Positions 42,900-55,800 of a DNA stretch of 64,000 bases are shown here, piece by piece. How positions within the stretch are numbered: position 1 is the stretch's first letter; each line of letters begins with the position of its first letter. The translations under genes were made by a program, and so were the position numbers. Below the pieces are notes generated by a model. The model worked only from the letters and a program-made list of their open reading frames with translations, was not told the origin of the DNA and ran no database searches. The DNA is from Euptelea pleiosperma (lineage: Eukaryota > Streptophyta > Magnoliopsida > Ranunculales > Eupteleaceae): positions 914,829 to 978,828 of the forward strand of contig CM068540.1 of the NCBI GenBank assembly GCA_035048495.1, read 5' to 3'.

Positions 42900-44640
42900 T
42901 GGGAAGTAATTAAGTAGTTAAATTTGGTTATTTGGTGGTAATCTTTTTTTAAAACAAAATATTTGCTTTAATTACGGGTGAGTACAGTGAAAGAGATTTA
43001 AGAAAATAATTTTTATTGAGTAGAACTTTGCTTACGGGATGTACGTTGATGACAGACCACAGTATGAGCCACATGGCACATTCTTAGAGACCACTGACTC
43101 TATATATGTTTGTCCCATCCCTAAGTGGACATTCATACCAACAATTATCTATAGCTATTCTCATGTTTGGCTAACAATCAGCCCTTTTTACCCATGAGAG
43201 ATTTTACAAAAAGGTGTTATCTCCATCAGCTTCTCCGTTAAGTGGTGAAGCTTCACCGTTATCACGGTTATAACTGTTGATAGAATCATTCTCCAATTTT
43301 CTTTTGATGAACTGCTGACTCACGGTAACGGTGGGCGACTTGACCGTTAGGTTAAATCTTACATAAACATTTGCCTCGTGCACCTTTGGCGTCAATCCGG
43401 GTAAAGTTACAGCATACTATAATCAGATTTCATTAAACTAAAATTGGTATTTTAGTAACACTCCCCATAAATTTGAAAGTAATTTGTAATACCCCCTTAT
43501 ACTTTCAAACTTTAGTACTACCCCCCTTGACCTAGTTTAACTATCATTTGACTTAGGTTAAAATGTGACATGAATCATGCCGCTGTTAATGCAGTTATGA
43601 AAGGATCATGATACTGCAAGGACAAACCTAATGACATGTGATTCTAGTCCGTTTTAACTGAAGCCAACCACTGTTAAATTAGGTCAAGGGGGTAATCCTA
43701 AAGTTTGAAAGTACAAGGGGGTATTGCAAATTACTTTCAAATTTCAGGGGGGTGTTACTAAAATACCCAAATAAAATAAAAAAAATTAAAAGAATAAAGT
43801 GTATATACTGTTCTCATAACCTATGCTGTATCACTTGGTATATTCATCATTCTGATCATAACGACTAAATAATACCCAACTTTTAAGTAATTCAAACTAT
43901 CCGTCCTTTTTCTCCCCTCCACGTGTGCGTTAGCAATAGTCCATACGTTAGGTGACTCAGGTAGATTCTTCATAAGTGCCCTAAAGTTATAAGGCTAAAG
44001 CCCCTTGTCCATTGGGGCAGGGACCAAAAAAAAAGAAGAGAAGTTTACTAAAAATTTAAACTCATTTTGAAGTCTTTCTTTGATTGGCTTTTTAATTCTG
44101 ACAATCACACTAGGTGTAAAGCTTAAGGGCCCATTTGGATTGCCATTTTTCAATATATACTTCTTTTGTCGGGTTGAGGAGCCCAACTTTTTTTGACCCC
44201 TCTTGAGAGTCGGACTCGGGCGTTTATTCCAAGAATCCAACGGTGGTTGATAATGCTGAGCTGGCGTTCACTTTTTCATTAAGTGAATGCAAGCCACAGT
44301 TGGATTCTCGAAATCCACGGCCCCAAGTTTGATCCCGGGAGGGGTTATAAAAAGGAGGTCCTCGAAACCTGAGCCTTCTCTTAAAAAGGTCGTTTGGATC
44401 ATCCTTAATGCAAAATATATTTATCTTCTCTTATTGGGCCCCATCACTATACTTGATGAGAGTGATAGATGGAGAGGGATGTAGGGTTTTTATGTTTATT
44501 GTGTTCATTGAGCTAGTAATTATTATTTTTTTTTAAAAATCTTTTTTGACATGAAATAAAGACTTTTTGACTAAAAAAATATATTTTTATGGAATAATTT
44601 AAAAAAAAAAAAAAAAAATGGTAATCCAAACAATCTGGGA
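42900..44640. repeat. Duplicated block, copy A
   Basis: Shared landmarks with copy B (45600-47760) in the same order are 'aagtagttaaatt', 'tttgcttacgg...ttgatgac...ccacagtatgagccac', 'agtggtgaagcttcaccg', 'tttgcctcgtgcacctttgg', 'gctgtatcacttggtatatt', 'ctaggtgtaaagcttaaggg', 'cccctcttgagagt' and 'gagagtgatagatggagagg'. Copy A has a truncated foldback MITE (43055-43140) and its own MITE at 43444-43770. The distal part (44125-44640) is bounded by 'catttggattgcc' and 'gtaatccaaacaatctggg', another MITE-like pair. Confidence 0.85.
43444..43770. mobile_element. Foldback MITE present only in copy A
   Basis: Arms of about 100 bp: 'ttggtattttagtaacactc' inward, and the reversed right end 'ttgggtattttagtaacacc'. 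Pairing continues through 'tttgaaagtaatttg', 'aataccccctt' and 'ttgacctagtttaac'. Copy B reads straight across this position. No sharp target duplication because the flanks are A-rich. Confidence 0.82.
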
Positions 44641-45599
44641 GTGATCCAAACACTCCAAGGTAAGACTCCATTATAAGGGTATTTTCACCATAAAAAACAC
44701 ACCAACACAAGCGTGCGTCGCGGTGAACCGGGTTCAGCCAGTGGGTAGGTGAGGAGAGGGATACATATACCTATCTTTTTACTAAAAAAGTCCTTAATGT
44801 ATGTCTTAAACACTCAAAATATTTGACTGCTTGATCTCTCTTTAATGCTATTATTGTAACCATAATACGACTTAATAAAGGTAAAATGACACTATAAATT
44901 TTCAATTTAAAGGGACTTTCCCTTGGGGTCTGCGATTTTACTCCCTTGAGCAATTTTTTTGTGATTCTGCCTCCCCTTGATCAAAAGGTACACATGCACG
45001 ACACAACACGTGTGTGTGTGTTGGTAATTTTGCATAGTAGTACTTATACCTAAGGGCTCCACCGTTTAAGTCCAATCTTATAGTATATATACTCAAACAA
45101 ACTAGTTCCCAAGCAATGTGGGATTAAAAATTTACATAAAGTAATCGAATGAGTGAAAACCACTATTGTTTTCACTTCAGAATATTTTATTCAAATTTTA
45201 TGAAGTTTTGAAATTTATTAAGACAAAATCAAACTTACCTTTTAAGACCTCTTAAGTTAAAAAAATAATATAAATTATAAATTTTATTTCATAACTATAT
45301 AATAACATGTTAGAGGGATAAATATTTCCTCATTATGATTCCACTAAGGGTGTTACGTGCATTGCACATGAGTGATTATAGGGGCATTTTTGGAAGAATT
45401 GGCAAAATAAGAAAGTTTAACTCGAAGCGCAGTTTGGAGGGGCGAATCTATAAAAAAATCAAAATTTACATAATTATTAAGGGCTGTTTTGAAAATATGA
45501 AAATAATTAATTATATAGAAAGTGGTTAAAAGGGTTGTTTTGAAAATATGGATAAAATGGCATGGTAAGTAATTTATAGTGATTATGAATGGGTTGTAT
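44641..45599. other. Intergenic between the two duplicated blocks
   Basis: AT-rich. No gene or recognised element. Confidence 0.45.
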
Positions 45600-45734
45600 T
45601 GAAAAATATAATTAGTGGTATGGGAAGTAATTAAGTAGTTAAATTGTGCTGTTTTTCAATAGGACGAGTACGATGAAGGAGATTGAAGGAATTATTTTTA
45701 TTGAATATAACTTTGCTTACAGACGTCCATTGAT

Positions 45735-46045
45735 GACGAACCACAGTATGAGCCATGTGGCACATTCTTAGAGATCACTGACAGTATTAATGGTTGGCCC
45801 ATTCCTAGGTGGACCTACGTACATACCAAAATTTCGCTTGATTATAATTTCTATCTATTGGATTAGAGTCTTTTTCATTGTTTATTTTTAGCTGTGGATA
45901 TCGAGCATTATTTGGGTATTCAAATCCAAATGCTAGAAAACACTAATCAACCTGATTTTTTCTATGTAGGTCCACCTAAGGATGGGCCAAACATCCATAC
46001 AATCAGTAGTCTCTCAGTGTGATGATGGTCGACCTCCTACGTGAA
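45735..46045. mobile_element. Foldback MITE in copy B
   Basis: The left arm has 'agtatgagccatgtggcaca' and 'cattcctaggtggacctac'. The inverted right arm has 'gtaggtccacctaaggatgg' and 'ccaaacatccatac'. Same family as 5890-6217. The G-box has decayed to CATGTG. Confidence 0.75.
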
Positions 46046-46105
46046 GCAAGGGGCTGTATTGAAATATAAGAATGATGGCATTGAAAATAATTAAGTGGTA
46101 GCAAG

Positions 46106-46510
46106 CATGGTTTTAAAAACGGCCGTTTAAACAGTAACACCCCAATCCTATTTTCGTTAAAACCGTTTAAACAGGTTTTACCATTTTTGAATAAAACGAC
46201 CGTTTTTTTTTTGTTTTATTAACGGTCGTTAAAATCGTTTAAACAACCGGTTAATTTTGAAATATTTTGTGAAAAAAATGGCCGTTAAAATTCGTTTAAT
46301 TTCCGTTAAAATCCGTTAAATTCTATTTTTTTATTTTCAAATTTCAAATTTGAATTTCAGCACCATTTTTTCCTTCAAAATCTGTTTTAAGTCCTTTTTT
46401 TTTTTCATTTTTTCCAATTTTTTCATTTTTTGCCCCTGGCCGTTTCAATCCGTTTTAACGGTAACGCCCCCAGTCCGTTTAACCGTTAAAACGGCATCCT
46501 TTAAACCTTG
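46106..46510. mobile_element. 405-bp hAT-type MITE, perfect 8-bp target duplication
   Basis: The ends are catggttttaaaaacggcc and, reversed, caaggtttaaaggatgcc. The flanks 'gtagcaag' are at 46098-46105 and 46511-46518. Same family and nearly the same length as 36150-36555. Confidence 0.93.
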
Positions 46511-47760
46511 GTAGCAAGTGTTAAAAGTATAATAATGACTTGTGAACGGGACCAATGGGTAGCAGGTAACAAGGATTCAATGAACTTTTCTAATTCTTGC
46601 ATAGAGAGGCATTTAATGAGGTAGGGAAAAAAAAATATAATGGCTTTAGTGAAATGTGCGTCGATGGTAACCCCGGTTTTGACTTTATAATAGAGGTATA
46701 AGTAGTGAAGCTTCACCGATATACCGTTATAACGGTTATAGCTGTTGATAGATTCATTTTCCAATTTTCTTTTGATGAACTTCTTCTTCACGGTAACGGC
46801 GGTGGACTCGACCGTTAGTTTAATAAATCTTCCATAAACCTTTGCCTCGTGCACCTTTGGCTTCAACCCGGGTAAAGTTACAGCATACCATAACCAGATT
46901 TCATTAAAAAGTGCTATTTCAAATCCAATGCTGTATCACTTGGTATATTCATCATTCCGATCATAACTTTTAAGTAATTCAAAGTATCCTACCTTATTCT
47001 CCCCTCCACGTGTACGTTAGCAATAGTCCATATGTTAGGTGACTCAGGTAGATTCTTCTTAAGTGCCCTAAAGTTATAAGGCTAAAGGCCCTTGTCCATT
47101 GGGTCAGGGACAAAAAATAAAAAAGAAAAGTTTACTGTAACTTTAAACTCATTTTGAAGTCTTTCTTTGATTGGCTTTTTAATTCTAACAATCACACTAG
47201 GTGTAAAGCTTAAGGGTCCATTTGGATTGCTATTTTTCAAAAAATACTTCACTTAATAAAAAAAAAGAATTTTTTGAAAATGTATTTTTCTTAAGGGTCG
47301 GGTTCAGGAGCCCAACTTTTTCTGACCCCTCTTGAGAGTGGATTCGGGCGTGTATTCCAAGAATCCAATGGTGGTTGATTGTGCTGAGCTGACATTCACT
47401 TTTTCATTAAGTGAAGGCAAGTTAGATTCTCGAAATCCACGGCTCCAAGTTCGATTCCTTGGAGGGGTTATAAAAAAGGGGTCCTCGGAACTTGAGCCTT
47501 TTCTTAAAAAGGTCATTTGGATCATCGTTAATGCAAAATATATTTATCTTCTCTTATTGAGCCCCATCACTATAATTGATGAGAGTGATAGATGGAGAGG
47601 GATGGGAATAGGGTTTCTATGTTAATTGTGTTCATTGAGCTAGTTTTAAAAAAAAAAAAGTCATTTTTGACTTGAAATAAAGACTTTTTGACTACAAAAA
47701 TATATTTTTATAGAATAATTTTTTTTTTTTTTTTAAATGGTGATCCAAACAATCTGAAAT

Positions 47761-48181
47761 AAAATCTTTTTGTGAAAAAAGACGTTTTCAGATGTAAAAA
47801 TGGTGATCCAAACAGACCTTTTTACAGCTTGAAGAAGATGGAAAAAGAAAAAGAGGCCTTTTTCCTTTTTTGGTTGTGAAAGAAAAGTTAGGTGAAGAAG
47901 TGCTTTCTAGTTTCTTCATCACTTTCAATGAGTTTATTTTATTAATAAAAAGAGAATTAGAAAAGTGAAAGGATTTGGCAAAAGAAGAAAAGAAGAAAAA
48001 AAGGCAACATTCCATCCATCCATCCACCCCCACCCTTCTTCTAGTTCTAGGAATATGATCTTTCATGTCATAAAAGTAGTAAAAATATAAAAGATCAAAG
48101 TGCTGTTCTTGGGGTTTGTGAAAATACTAAAGTAATAATCCTCTTTTTTTTTTGGCTTTTTTTTAATCTAGATATTAGCAA
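47761..48181. other. Intergenic, A/G-rich
   Basis: No gene. The minus-strand open frame 47788-48066 is Ser/Lys/Phe low-complexity. A 'catccatccatcc' run lies near 48010. Confidence 0.45.
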
Positions 48182-48476
48182 CAAGGTTTAAAGGGGACCG
48201 TTACCGTTTTTCGTTATAACAAAAATAAAAATAAAAAAAAAGCTCCGGGGCAAAAATGAAAAAAAAAGGGGAAAATAACGGGAAAAAATGAAAAAACGAC
48301 CAATTTTTTTTTTCACAGGTTTTTTTTCAAAAAATAACAGTCGTTATTTTCGTTATAATGGAGAAATAACGGCCGTTATTTTTTGGATGTTTTAACGGTC
48401 CATAACGTAACGGGGGAGGTCTGAATCCTTTATAACGGCCGTTATTTTTGTTATAACTTCCATTTTTTAAACCTTG
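48182..48476. mobile_element. 295-bp hAT-type MITE, perfect 8-bp target duplication
   Basis: The ends are caaggtttaaaggggacc and, reversed, caaggtttaaaaaatgg. The flanks 'attagcaa' are at 48174-48181 and 48477-48484. The interior is 'ataacggccgttat' palindromes. It is a sister subfamily of 36150-36555. Confidence 0.9.
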
Positions 48477-48484
48477 ATTAGCAA

Positions 48485-49339
48485 TAGTAGATTAGTTAGG
48501 GCGTGTTTGATTGTACTGAAAATTTTTCCGAGAAAATGCTTTAAATTGTTGTTTGATTGCACCAGAGAAATATTCATTCTCTAATTTATGTGAGAAAATA
48601 AGGGTCATTTTCGCGTGGAAAACAAATTTTCGCCTATATGGAACGGAAATGAATTCTGGGTTTGGACGAGAAATCCCGTTTTATCCAGAAAAAAAATCCC
48701 AATTTAAATGGAAATCAAAGAATGGAATTTTTTTTTTTTTTTTTCTAGAAAATTTGCAATCAAACACACTCTTTACTTAATCCATTTTATTCTAAAATTA
48801 GAGAATAAAACCCTTTCCGGAAAATAGTTTAATATTTAACAATGTTTTATGTTGGTTTTCATAGTAGAATTGATGTTTAGCAAAAGCAAAACCACTGTTC
48901 CATTCTTGAGATCCACGGCCGAGAACAAACGTGAACTTGGTGGTTCACATTTGTTGGTCCCCTGATCCCGGTTCAAAAAATTTTAGGGGCTGTCTACGTA
49001 ATTGGTAGGGGAATTTTGGGTCATTTTGGGAGTACGTATGCATGCACATCCTGAGACCAAGTTGCCGCTGTGGACAGGAAGGTTCCGTGGTCATCTTTGG
49101 GCCGTCTAAATAATTCACTCTCACTTACATAATTGCCCCTCATCTTTCACCAAAATAACAAAATTAAAAAAAATTTAATTGATTTTTCCATTTAGCTGTG
49201 GGTCGGGCTCGGGGGACCCACCCCCATTTTTGACACCCATTTTGGCGACCCACATAGAAGATGAATCAATGGTTGAACATTCTCCTTGACCAGATCCCAT
49301 TCAGTCGTTGACTAAGGTTTAGCGTATTGAGGTCTACTT
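48485..49339. other. Intergenic, no gene
   Basis: AT-rich. A segment 48500-48840 with 'gcgtgtttgattg' and 'gcaatcaaacacac' (48765) at its two ends looks like one more foldback MITE. Confidence 0.45.
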
Positions 49340-49690
49340 TTGGTCATGGATGTTCATGGCTATATAAGCCATGTGGCACATTCTTAGGGATCATTGAGTG
49401 TATAAATGGTTGGCCCATCTCTAGTTGAACCTACAGACTAAAATTTTGCTTGATTGATGATTTCTAGCCGTTGGATCTGATACTCCAAATTTTGCTAAAT
49501 CCACAACTAAAAACCAACCCATGAAAACGACTCAAATAATACAGATGTTGAAGATGTGTCTCGAATTCGACATATGTATTTTTGCTCAAGCAAAGCCCGC
49601 TTGAAGACGTGGATCGTGCGGGATTCCATACATCCATACGGTCAGTGATCTATAAGAACATGCCACATGTCTCATACATCACATCCATGT
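49340..49690. mobile_element. Foldback MITE
   Basis: The left arm has 'tatataagccatgtggcaca', 'ttcttagggatcattgagtg' and 'atctctagttgaacctac'. The right arm has 'catccatacggtcagtgatc' and 'aacatgccacatgtctcata'. Middle phrases 'atttctagccgttggatctg' and 'aacccatgaaaacgactc' match the copy at 58290-58610. Confidence 0.7.
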
Positions 49691-50129
49691 CTTGGGTCCC
49701 AGGTTGATTTTTTGATAAAATATAATCCTAGAAAAGGAAATCTGACAATCCATTAACAAGGGAAAAAGTATCCCTTGTGGTAAAAGCTATAAAGCCTTCA
49801 TGGGGTGTTTGGTAACAGAGTTAATATTACACTGCACTATTTAGCAAGGAGCCGTGTTAAATTCTGTTTGGGTTAGCCTTGATTTTAGGTAGTGCAGGGC
49901 CACAGATGATGTGTGGATGACACGTCTGCTCTCATAGGTGCTAGAAACCTTTTTCAAACAAAAACCAACGCAAGCAAACTCCAAAAAGACTTTGGCATTC
50001 ACCGTCACACTGGTCTAAACTTTCGGTGGGCAACAAAAAAATCTGAAAGAGCTATTGTAACGCTCCTAGTATCTTAAAGCATGGCCTGGCCTTCATAACC
50101 TAAACTACCTTTCAACAAATAAGAGGATA

Positions 50130-50330
50130 AATTTTTTGAAGCAAGAGAGAACTATTGTAATCCTAATTATTTAGAGAAAGTGAAAGAGCTCTTCTCTCCT
50201 GTGGACGTAAGCACACGACTGGACCGCATAAATTTGTTGTATCTTTGTGATTAATTTTTTGATTCTTTCTATTTTTGCTAGATCGTGTAAAGTCGATTTT
50301 CAACAGTATTGGAGCTAAACAATCTGTAAA
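50130..50330 (+). mobile_element. Probable copia-type LTR end (relic)
   Basis: 'ctctcctgtggacgtaagca' and 'cgactggaccgcataaattt', then 'ttgtatctttgtgatt', resemble the 3' part of plant Ty1/copia LTRs. 'aacagtattggagc' just after could be a decayed primer-binding region (TGGTATCAGAGC-like). No gag/pol follows. Boundaries are not determined. Confidence 0.4.
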
Positions 50331-51134
50331 CGAAGATGAACTTATCGATTTAGAAAACGAAGAGTTAAGATACATGTTGTTCGCGTTTTTCCAAAAGTAA
50401 ATTCATCTCCTACACTTCGATTACGATGTTATTAGGTTCTGTGGACGTCTACTCCCAAGATTCAAGAGTTTAATTGAGGTATGTATCACTCCAAAATACT
50501 CAATCTTGATGATCTCGACGTCTTGTCATTCTAATGGACTTGCACATTTGACCTTAATCAAATGAATTTTGTTCCTATTCTATGCATCTCCAAGAAGTCT
50601 AGACATGGTTCCACACATCAGAAAGTAACAGACTTGCCTCAGCCCTATAGTTGGTTTAAAAAGTCCATGAGGGACCTACTCAGGAGCAAGGGAATGTAGG
50701 TGTGGATATGCATTGGGTATATTGATTTCATGATTATCAATAAAAATTGACATTTGGTGGGACCATAGGCATTAGATATATCTAATCTGATTGGGATAGG
50801 CTAGTATTATAGTATAGCCTTCTTTAGATACAACAAAATTCCATGTCATTTAGTAAATAATTATTTAGAATTAAATATTAATTCTAAATTTAAAAAAAAA
50901 AATAATAATCAGGGGTAGTTTTGTGAATTGTGTGATTTGGGAGGAGTAAATGGTCAGTTGGGGGAATATTTCCATCTGATAAAAGAGAACTTAAAGATTC
51001 TTTAATGGGGGGTGAGGGAGGGAGGGCTCCACACCACTCAAACACACCCTTCTGTCTTTTACAGAAGTTGTATACTATACTTTTTTTTTTTTTGCATGAA
51101 AGCCAGCCTTGACCAATTAGTCTAAAAGAATTCA
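50331..51134. other. Upstream region of the DUF630/632 gene
   Basis: No gene is recognised. The promoter should lie in its right part. No TATA box stands out. Confidence 0.35.
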
Positions 51135-52835
51135 TTGTGGGCTACTTCTCTGAAATCTCTCACCACCACCGACGACGACTCATGATTCTCTCATATGGGT
51201 TTTCTCTGAAATCCACGATTTCCGTACTGTTGTTGATTTAATTTCATTCAGGTGCCAAAAAGACCCATAATTTTATTTCGTATCTTAGTTTTTCATGCTC
51301 ATCTCTCGAGAATTCTGCTTTTTCACGTATTGGGATTTGGGGTTGGCTGAGTTGGTTTACTTCAGTTTTATGCTCTAATTAGATTCCTCACAGAGATGGG
51401 TCTTTTGAGGTTAGATTCAAATCTTCAATCTTGAGCTATTTTTTATTATAAATTTTCTTTGCAGAGGAGGTTCTGTTGTTTTTTTTTTTTTTTACTGATT
51501 TGGATTTGGATTTTAATGGCTTTTGAGTATAAATTTCTCTTTCTTGGATTCGTTGACATGGTGGGTTTTTTCCAAAAAAAAAAAAAATCTCTGTGTTGAT
51601 TCATTTGTGGAAGCAGAAACAGGAAGGTATGGAGGTATGTGCGTAATTTTCTGAGATGGGATTCTGTCCTTGAGACGAAGCAAGTTTTTGGAATTGCGAA
51701 ATATAATTACTGCTTTTCAATGTTAAGGGCATGTTTGGATCATCATATTTGCGCCCAAAAATATATTTTTATGAGTTTCTTTCTTTGAGCCAAGTTGATT
51801 TGTTCTGTGTCTGGAGATTTCATGTTTCATAGACTCTTCGAGTTCAGATTCTAATGATGTTTCCTTTTAATTTTAAGTAACGAAGATTTATTGTCCTTTT
51901 CTTTTGTTTGTTTGTTTTGGCTTGTAGTTTGAATCATAATTTTTTGAGATTTTTCCCCCATGTTTTCTAGTTTGTGGTTATGGGGTTTTGAAGTGAAGAA
52001 GGAAGTTGTTTGAGTTCGGGAACTTAATTACTTTTTCAAAGTGATGATTCTGAAATTTGATTTTCCTTCTTTAATCTGTAAAGTTTCAATTTTTATGTTC
52101 ACTTCAGAGGTTCTTTATTGTTTTTTTTTTTTTTTTGGGATCTGGATTTAGAACTTAAAGGGTTTTCTTTAGAATTTCTGTGATCTTTGCTCTTTTCTCC
52201 TGGTTGATTCAATTTGGAAATGTTCTTTCTTTCGTTTTTGTTACTCGTGCCGATAGTTTGGTTGATTTTCTGAAGTAGAGTTCTGAGATTGAAGTTTTTG
52301 AGCACGTTCTGGGATGAGCTTGTGTTTACGTTGTTTCCTGGATGAACTTCGTTGTTTCAGTTTCGTAACTTAGATATTGTTTTTGAATTTCTGTAAATAT
52401 TTAATAAGTATTTGTTTGCATCAATGTTTGATGATATTTTTTTTTTTTTGGCTGGTTAGTTGCTTCGGGAGACTGTAGATATGGAAGTTGATGTTTCCGA
52501 GCATGATTCTGAAATTGGCTTTTTTTGTTCATACGGGTTCATGAAATAAGGCAGTAAGGTAAATAATTATCGAGGTAAGAAAAGGGAATGATGGGGATTT
52601 GATTTAGTTTTGGTTCTTTGTCAATCTAAGTATGGTATAGGATACAGATTTCATAAAATTTCAATTGCTTTTGAATGATGTCAACTTTTGGAGAAATTGG
52701 GTTCTGAACTTTGGTTAGAGGCCTCTTAATTTTTTTTTTTCTGAATTAGTTGGGACTTCTCCATTTTCAGTAAGAAACCTCAGTCGTAATCGTAAGCGCT
52801 ACATAAGGAGAATCTGCAACATCTTGGTCTTGGAA
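51135..52835 (+). promoter_or_regulatory. Inferred 5' leader with a large leader intron
   Basis: 51140-51251 is CT-rich and UTR-like and ends in 'cattcag|gtgcca', a possible donor. The T-rich sequence that follows runs to 'ccattttcag' (52770), a strong acceptor. 65 nt of leader then precede the ATG at 52836. Long 5'-UTR introns are common in this family. The donor choice is uncertain, and alternative donors exist (for example near 51627). Confidence 0.4.
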
Positions 52836-55800
52836 ATGGGGGTCTCAAGCTCTAGAATAGAAGACGATAAGGCCCTGCAACTATGTCGTGAAAGGAAGAA
52901 GTTTGTTAGGCAAGCACTTGATGGAAGGTGCTTACTTGCAGCTGCTCATGTTACTTACATTCAGTCTCTGAAAAATACTGGGACTGCTCTTGGGAAGTTT
53001 GTTGAACCTGAAGCTACATCCGAGTCTTCCTTGTATACTTCCACAACCGCGACCCCTGAGCCGCTTGCTTTGACTGACAAGTACCTTTCCCAGTTGTCAT
53101 TCTCTTCTCCATCTGTGTCACAGCACGTGGATGTGACCGAAACCTTTTCTCCAACTCCTTCTCCTCCCAACTCTGACAGGTTTCAGGCAAACTATATGAA
53201 AACCGGTGGGAGTTCTTCCACAACAGTTGAAGAGAAACCTCCTTTTCCAGTAAACGGCACTTTAAGGTCCTCTTTTAGTACTCCCCAAAATCTAACACCT
53301 CGATCCACCGAAAGGCCTGGAACCTCACCATTTGAAGCTCGTCACCATCCACCTGGGACTCCACCTTGGGATTATTTTGATCTCTTCCATCCAAGTGAAA
53401 ACCCATCTTCTTTCCAAGATGGGAGGGGGTTGAACCATGGGTTGGACAATGCTGATGACATAAGGCGGCTTAGAGAAGAGGAGGGAATTCCGGAATTGGA
53501 AGATGAAGAAGAGAAGGTTGCTTTTATTGGAAAGACAGAGTCTGAGGAGTCCGAAGACGAATTTGATGATCCTTCTACTGATAGTCTTGTTCGGAGTTTC
53601 GAAAATCGCAGGGTGTTGGATTCGTATTCAAGTAGTGTGTCCCCTACTATGCCATCTGGGAGAAGTATAGCTTCAGATACCGAGTTGTTGAATGGTGAGA
53701 AAAGCAATTCCCCTGATTTGACACCATTAAAAGGTACAACTCCAGTAGTTACACATCCTACTGATGAAAAGAAACCAGCAGAGAAAGAACCTGGTTTTGC
53801 AAATAACCTTGCACCTAAGGACTTCTTCTCTAGCATAAAAGAGATTGAATATCTCTTTCTTAAAGCTTCTGAATCTGGCAAAGAAGTTCCAAGGATGCTT
53901 GAAGCAAATAAATTGCATTTTCGTCCAATATTCCCTGGGAAAGAAGGTGAGACATCTTATCCCATTATTTCTATATATTTGCTGTTCCGGAATAACTTTT
54001 TTATTTTAAGCATATTTTTGCTTTTCTTAGAAATCTTAACAACCTTGTAAAAGTATTTAGTAGGTGATGTATGGTAATGAGGCACAATTTGAAACTTCAT
54101 GCACTCTTCATAAATCCACCATCCATGTGGTGCACATGTAGGGGGGCTAGTCCCACCTAGAAAACTCTTGGTCCAGAAATCAGTCCAATAAGATGATCTG
54201 AACAATCCCATGTTTTCGAGTGAATGGTCTAAGTTTTGGTCTGGGAGTTTTCCTAGGTGGGGCCCATCAATTTGGATGGTTTGAAACCATAGACATGTAA
54301 CACATAAATAGTGGATAGGGAGGAAGCATGATGTTTTTCATGAGCTCATTACAAAATATTGCTTCAAGCAATCATTCATGTTCATCATAGATCTTTCTGC
54401 TCATGAATATTTTGACATGAAAGAAAGGGAGCTTCTAACAAGAGTAACCTCTGATGTGGCAGGGGGAGCAAGTGCGTCTATGTTTTTCAAAGCCTGTTTT
54501 TCTTGTGGTGAAGATCCAACCCATGCTCCTGAAGGTAGGTCTCCCTATTCAGGTTATTTTTTCCCTTTGGTATTTTTATTTATCTATACCACTTTGACAG
54601 AATGCTCATAAACACTCATGAGGACATGGTTCAAACTATCGTTCCATCTCAGAATGTCTTTGTTGATATGTCTCGTTCCGGTAAAGTTGCAGAATTATAC
54701 ATTTGGGAATGTATCGTCTCATATCGGAAAGTTAATTTAATCAATTAAATGTTCACATTTACTAAAAGTAGTATTATTTCATCAAACAACATATTTTTAG
54801 CTTAATTAATCATTAAAGAGCTTATTTTATTGTATTTGCATACGGAGACATATATTAACTTTTTCTAATATATCGTTTCGTCTCGGTCGAGGCTTCTCAT
54901 TCCATCAGCTTACTGAGACGTAGAACGAGACAGAGATTTTAAACTTTGTGTGATGGTGTTGGATAAGGATACAACACAACTACCCTGGAAAACCCAACAG
55001 ATAGCAGTCCAGTTTTGGTTATATGATAATTTTGAAAAATGTATTATTTGTATTTACAGGTATTTGTTCATAAAAGCTTATGATATATAACATTGTGTCC
55101 AGAAATCTATGTTGCAAAACCCCTACTCACGCACTTACCCACTGTGAGAAAATTTTACTGACCAAAAAGATGTAGTATATGGCCGGACTTACCTGAATAT
55201 TATATAAAAATAAAATGATATTTAAAAAAATCATAAAATATTTTTAATTTTTTGAAAAAATAATAAAGATTATCATCATCATCATCTAAGCCTTATCACA
55301 ACTGTCTGGGTCGGCAAATTTAGAAAATGATAAAACTTTTTTTTTTTTGATAAAGAGAAAATGATATAACTATATGGCTCTGTCCCAATGTCCTAAGATT
55401 TGGGGATTGAGCAAATTTGATACTTGGATCTATACCCATATGGCCATACTCGACACTTGTACATCCTCACCCATACGGTGGCGGAACCAGGGTGGGGGGG
55501 CTGCAAAACAAACTAAAGATATTTTAGGGTGGGGTGGGGTTTATAAAACAAACAAAAATAGCATTTTAGCAAAGTAATTTTTTTTTGTTCAAGAGTTTTC
55601 AAAGTTGAGGGGGGGCAACTGCCCCCCTGGACCCTTCCTGGCTCCGCCACTGCCCATACCCGGTAATGTAGCTAGAGATATTAAATGCACTAAAATCATT
55701 TAAATAGTATATGACAATGTGGAATATTAAATAATACCTAACAAGAAAAGATCATATAAAATAAAGTTGTCTTAATGTTAATCTCTATGTGTCTAAGACG

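Larger units (their letters stand above)
45600..47760. repeat. Duplicated block, copy B
   Basis: Collinear with copy A (42900-44640), about 85-90% alike by eye in the best parts. It contains a complete foldback MITE (45735-46045) where A has half, plus a hAT MITE (46106-46510) absent from A, and lacks A's MITE at 43444-43770. A minus-strand peptide is partly conserved in both copies (KVHEA-x-VY-x-RF ... QFIKRKLEN or KFIKRKLEN, SINSYNR). It may be a relic of a captured gene but is not recognised. Confidence 0.85.

Noticed and set aside
53372..53881. 169-codon minus-strand open frame
   Set aside because: It is a shadow of exon 1 of the DUF630/632 gene; the + frame has the family motifs.
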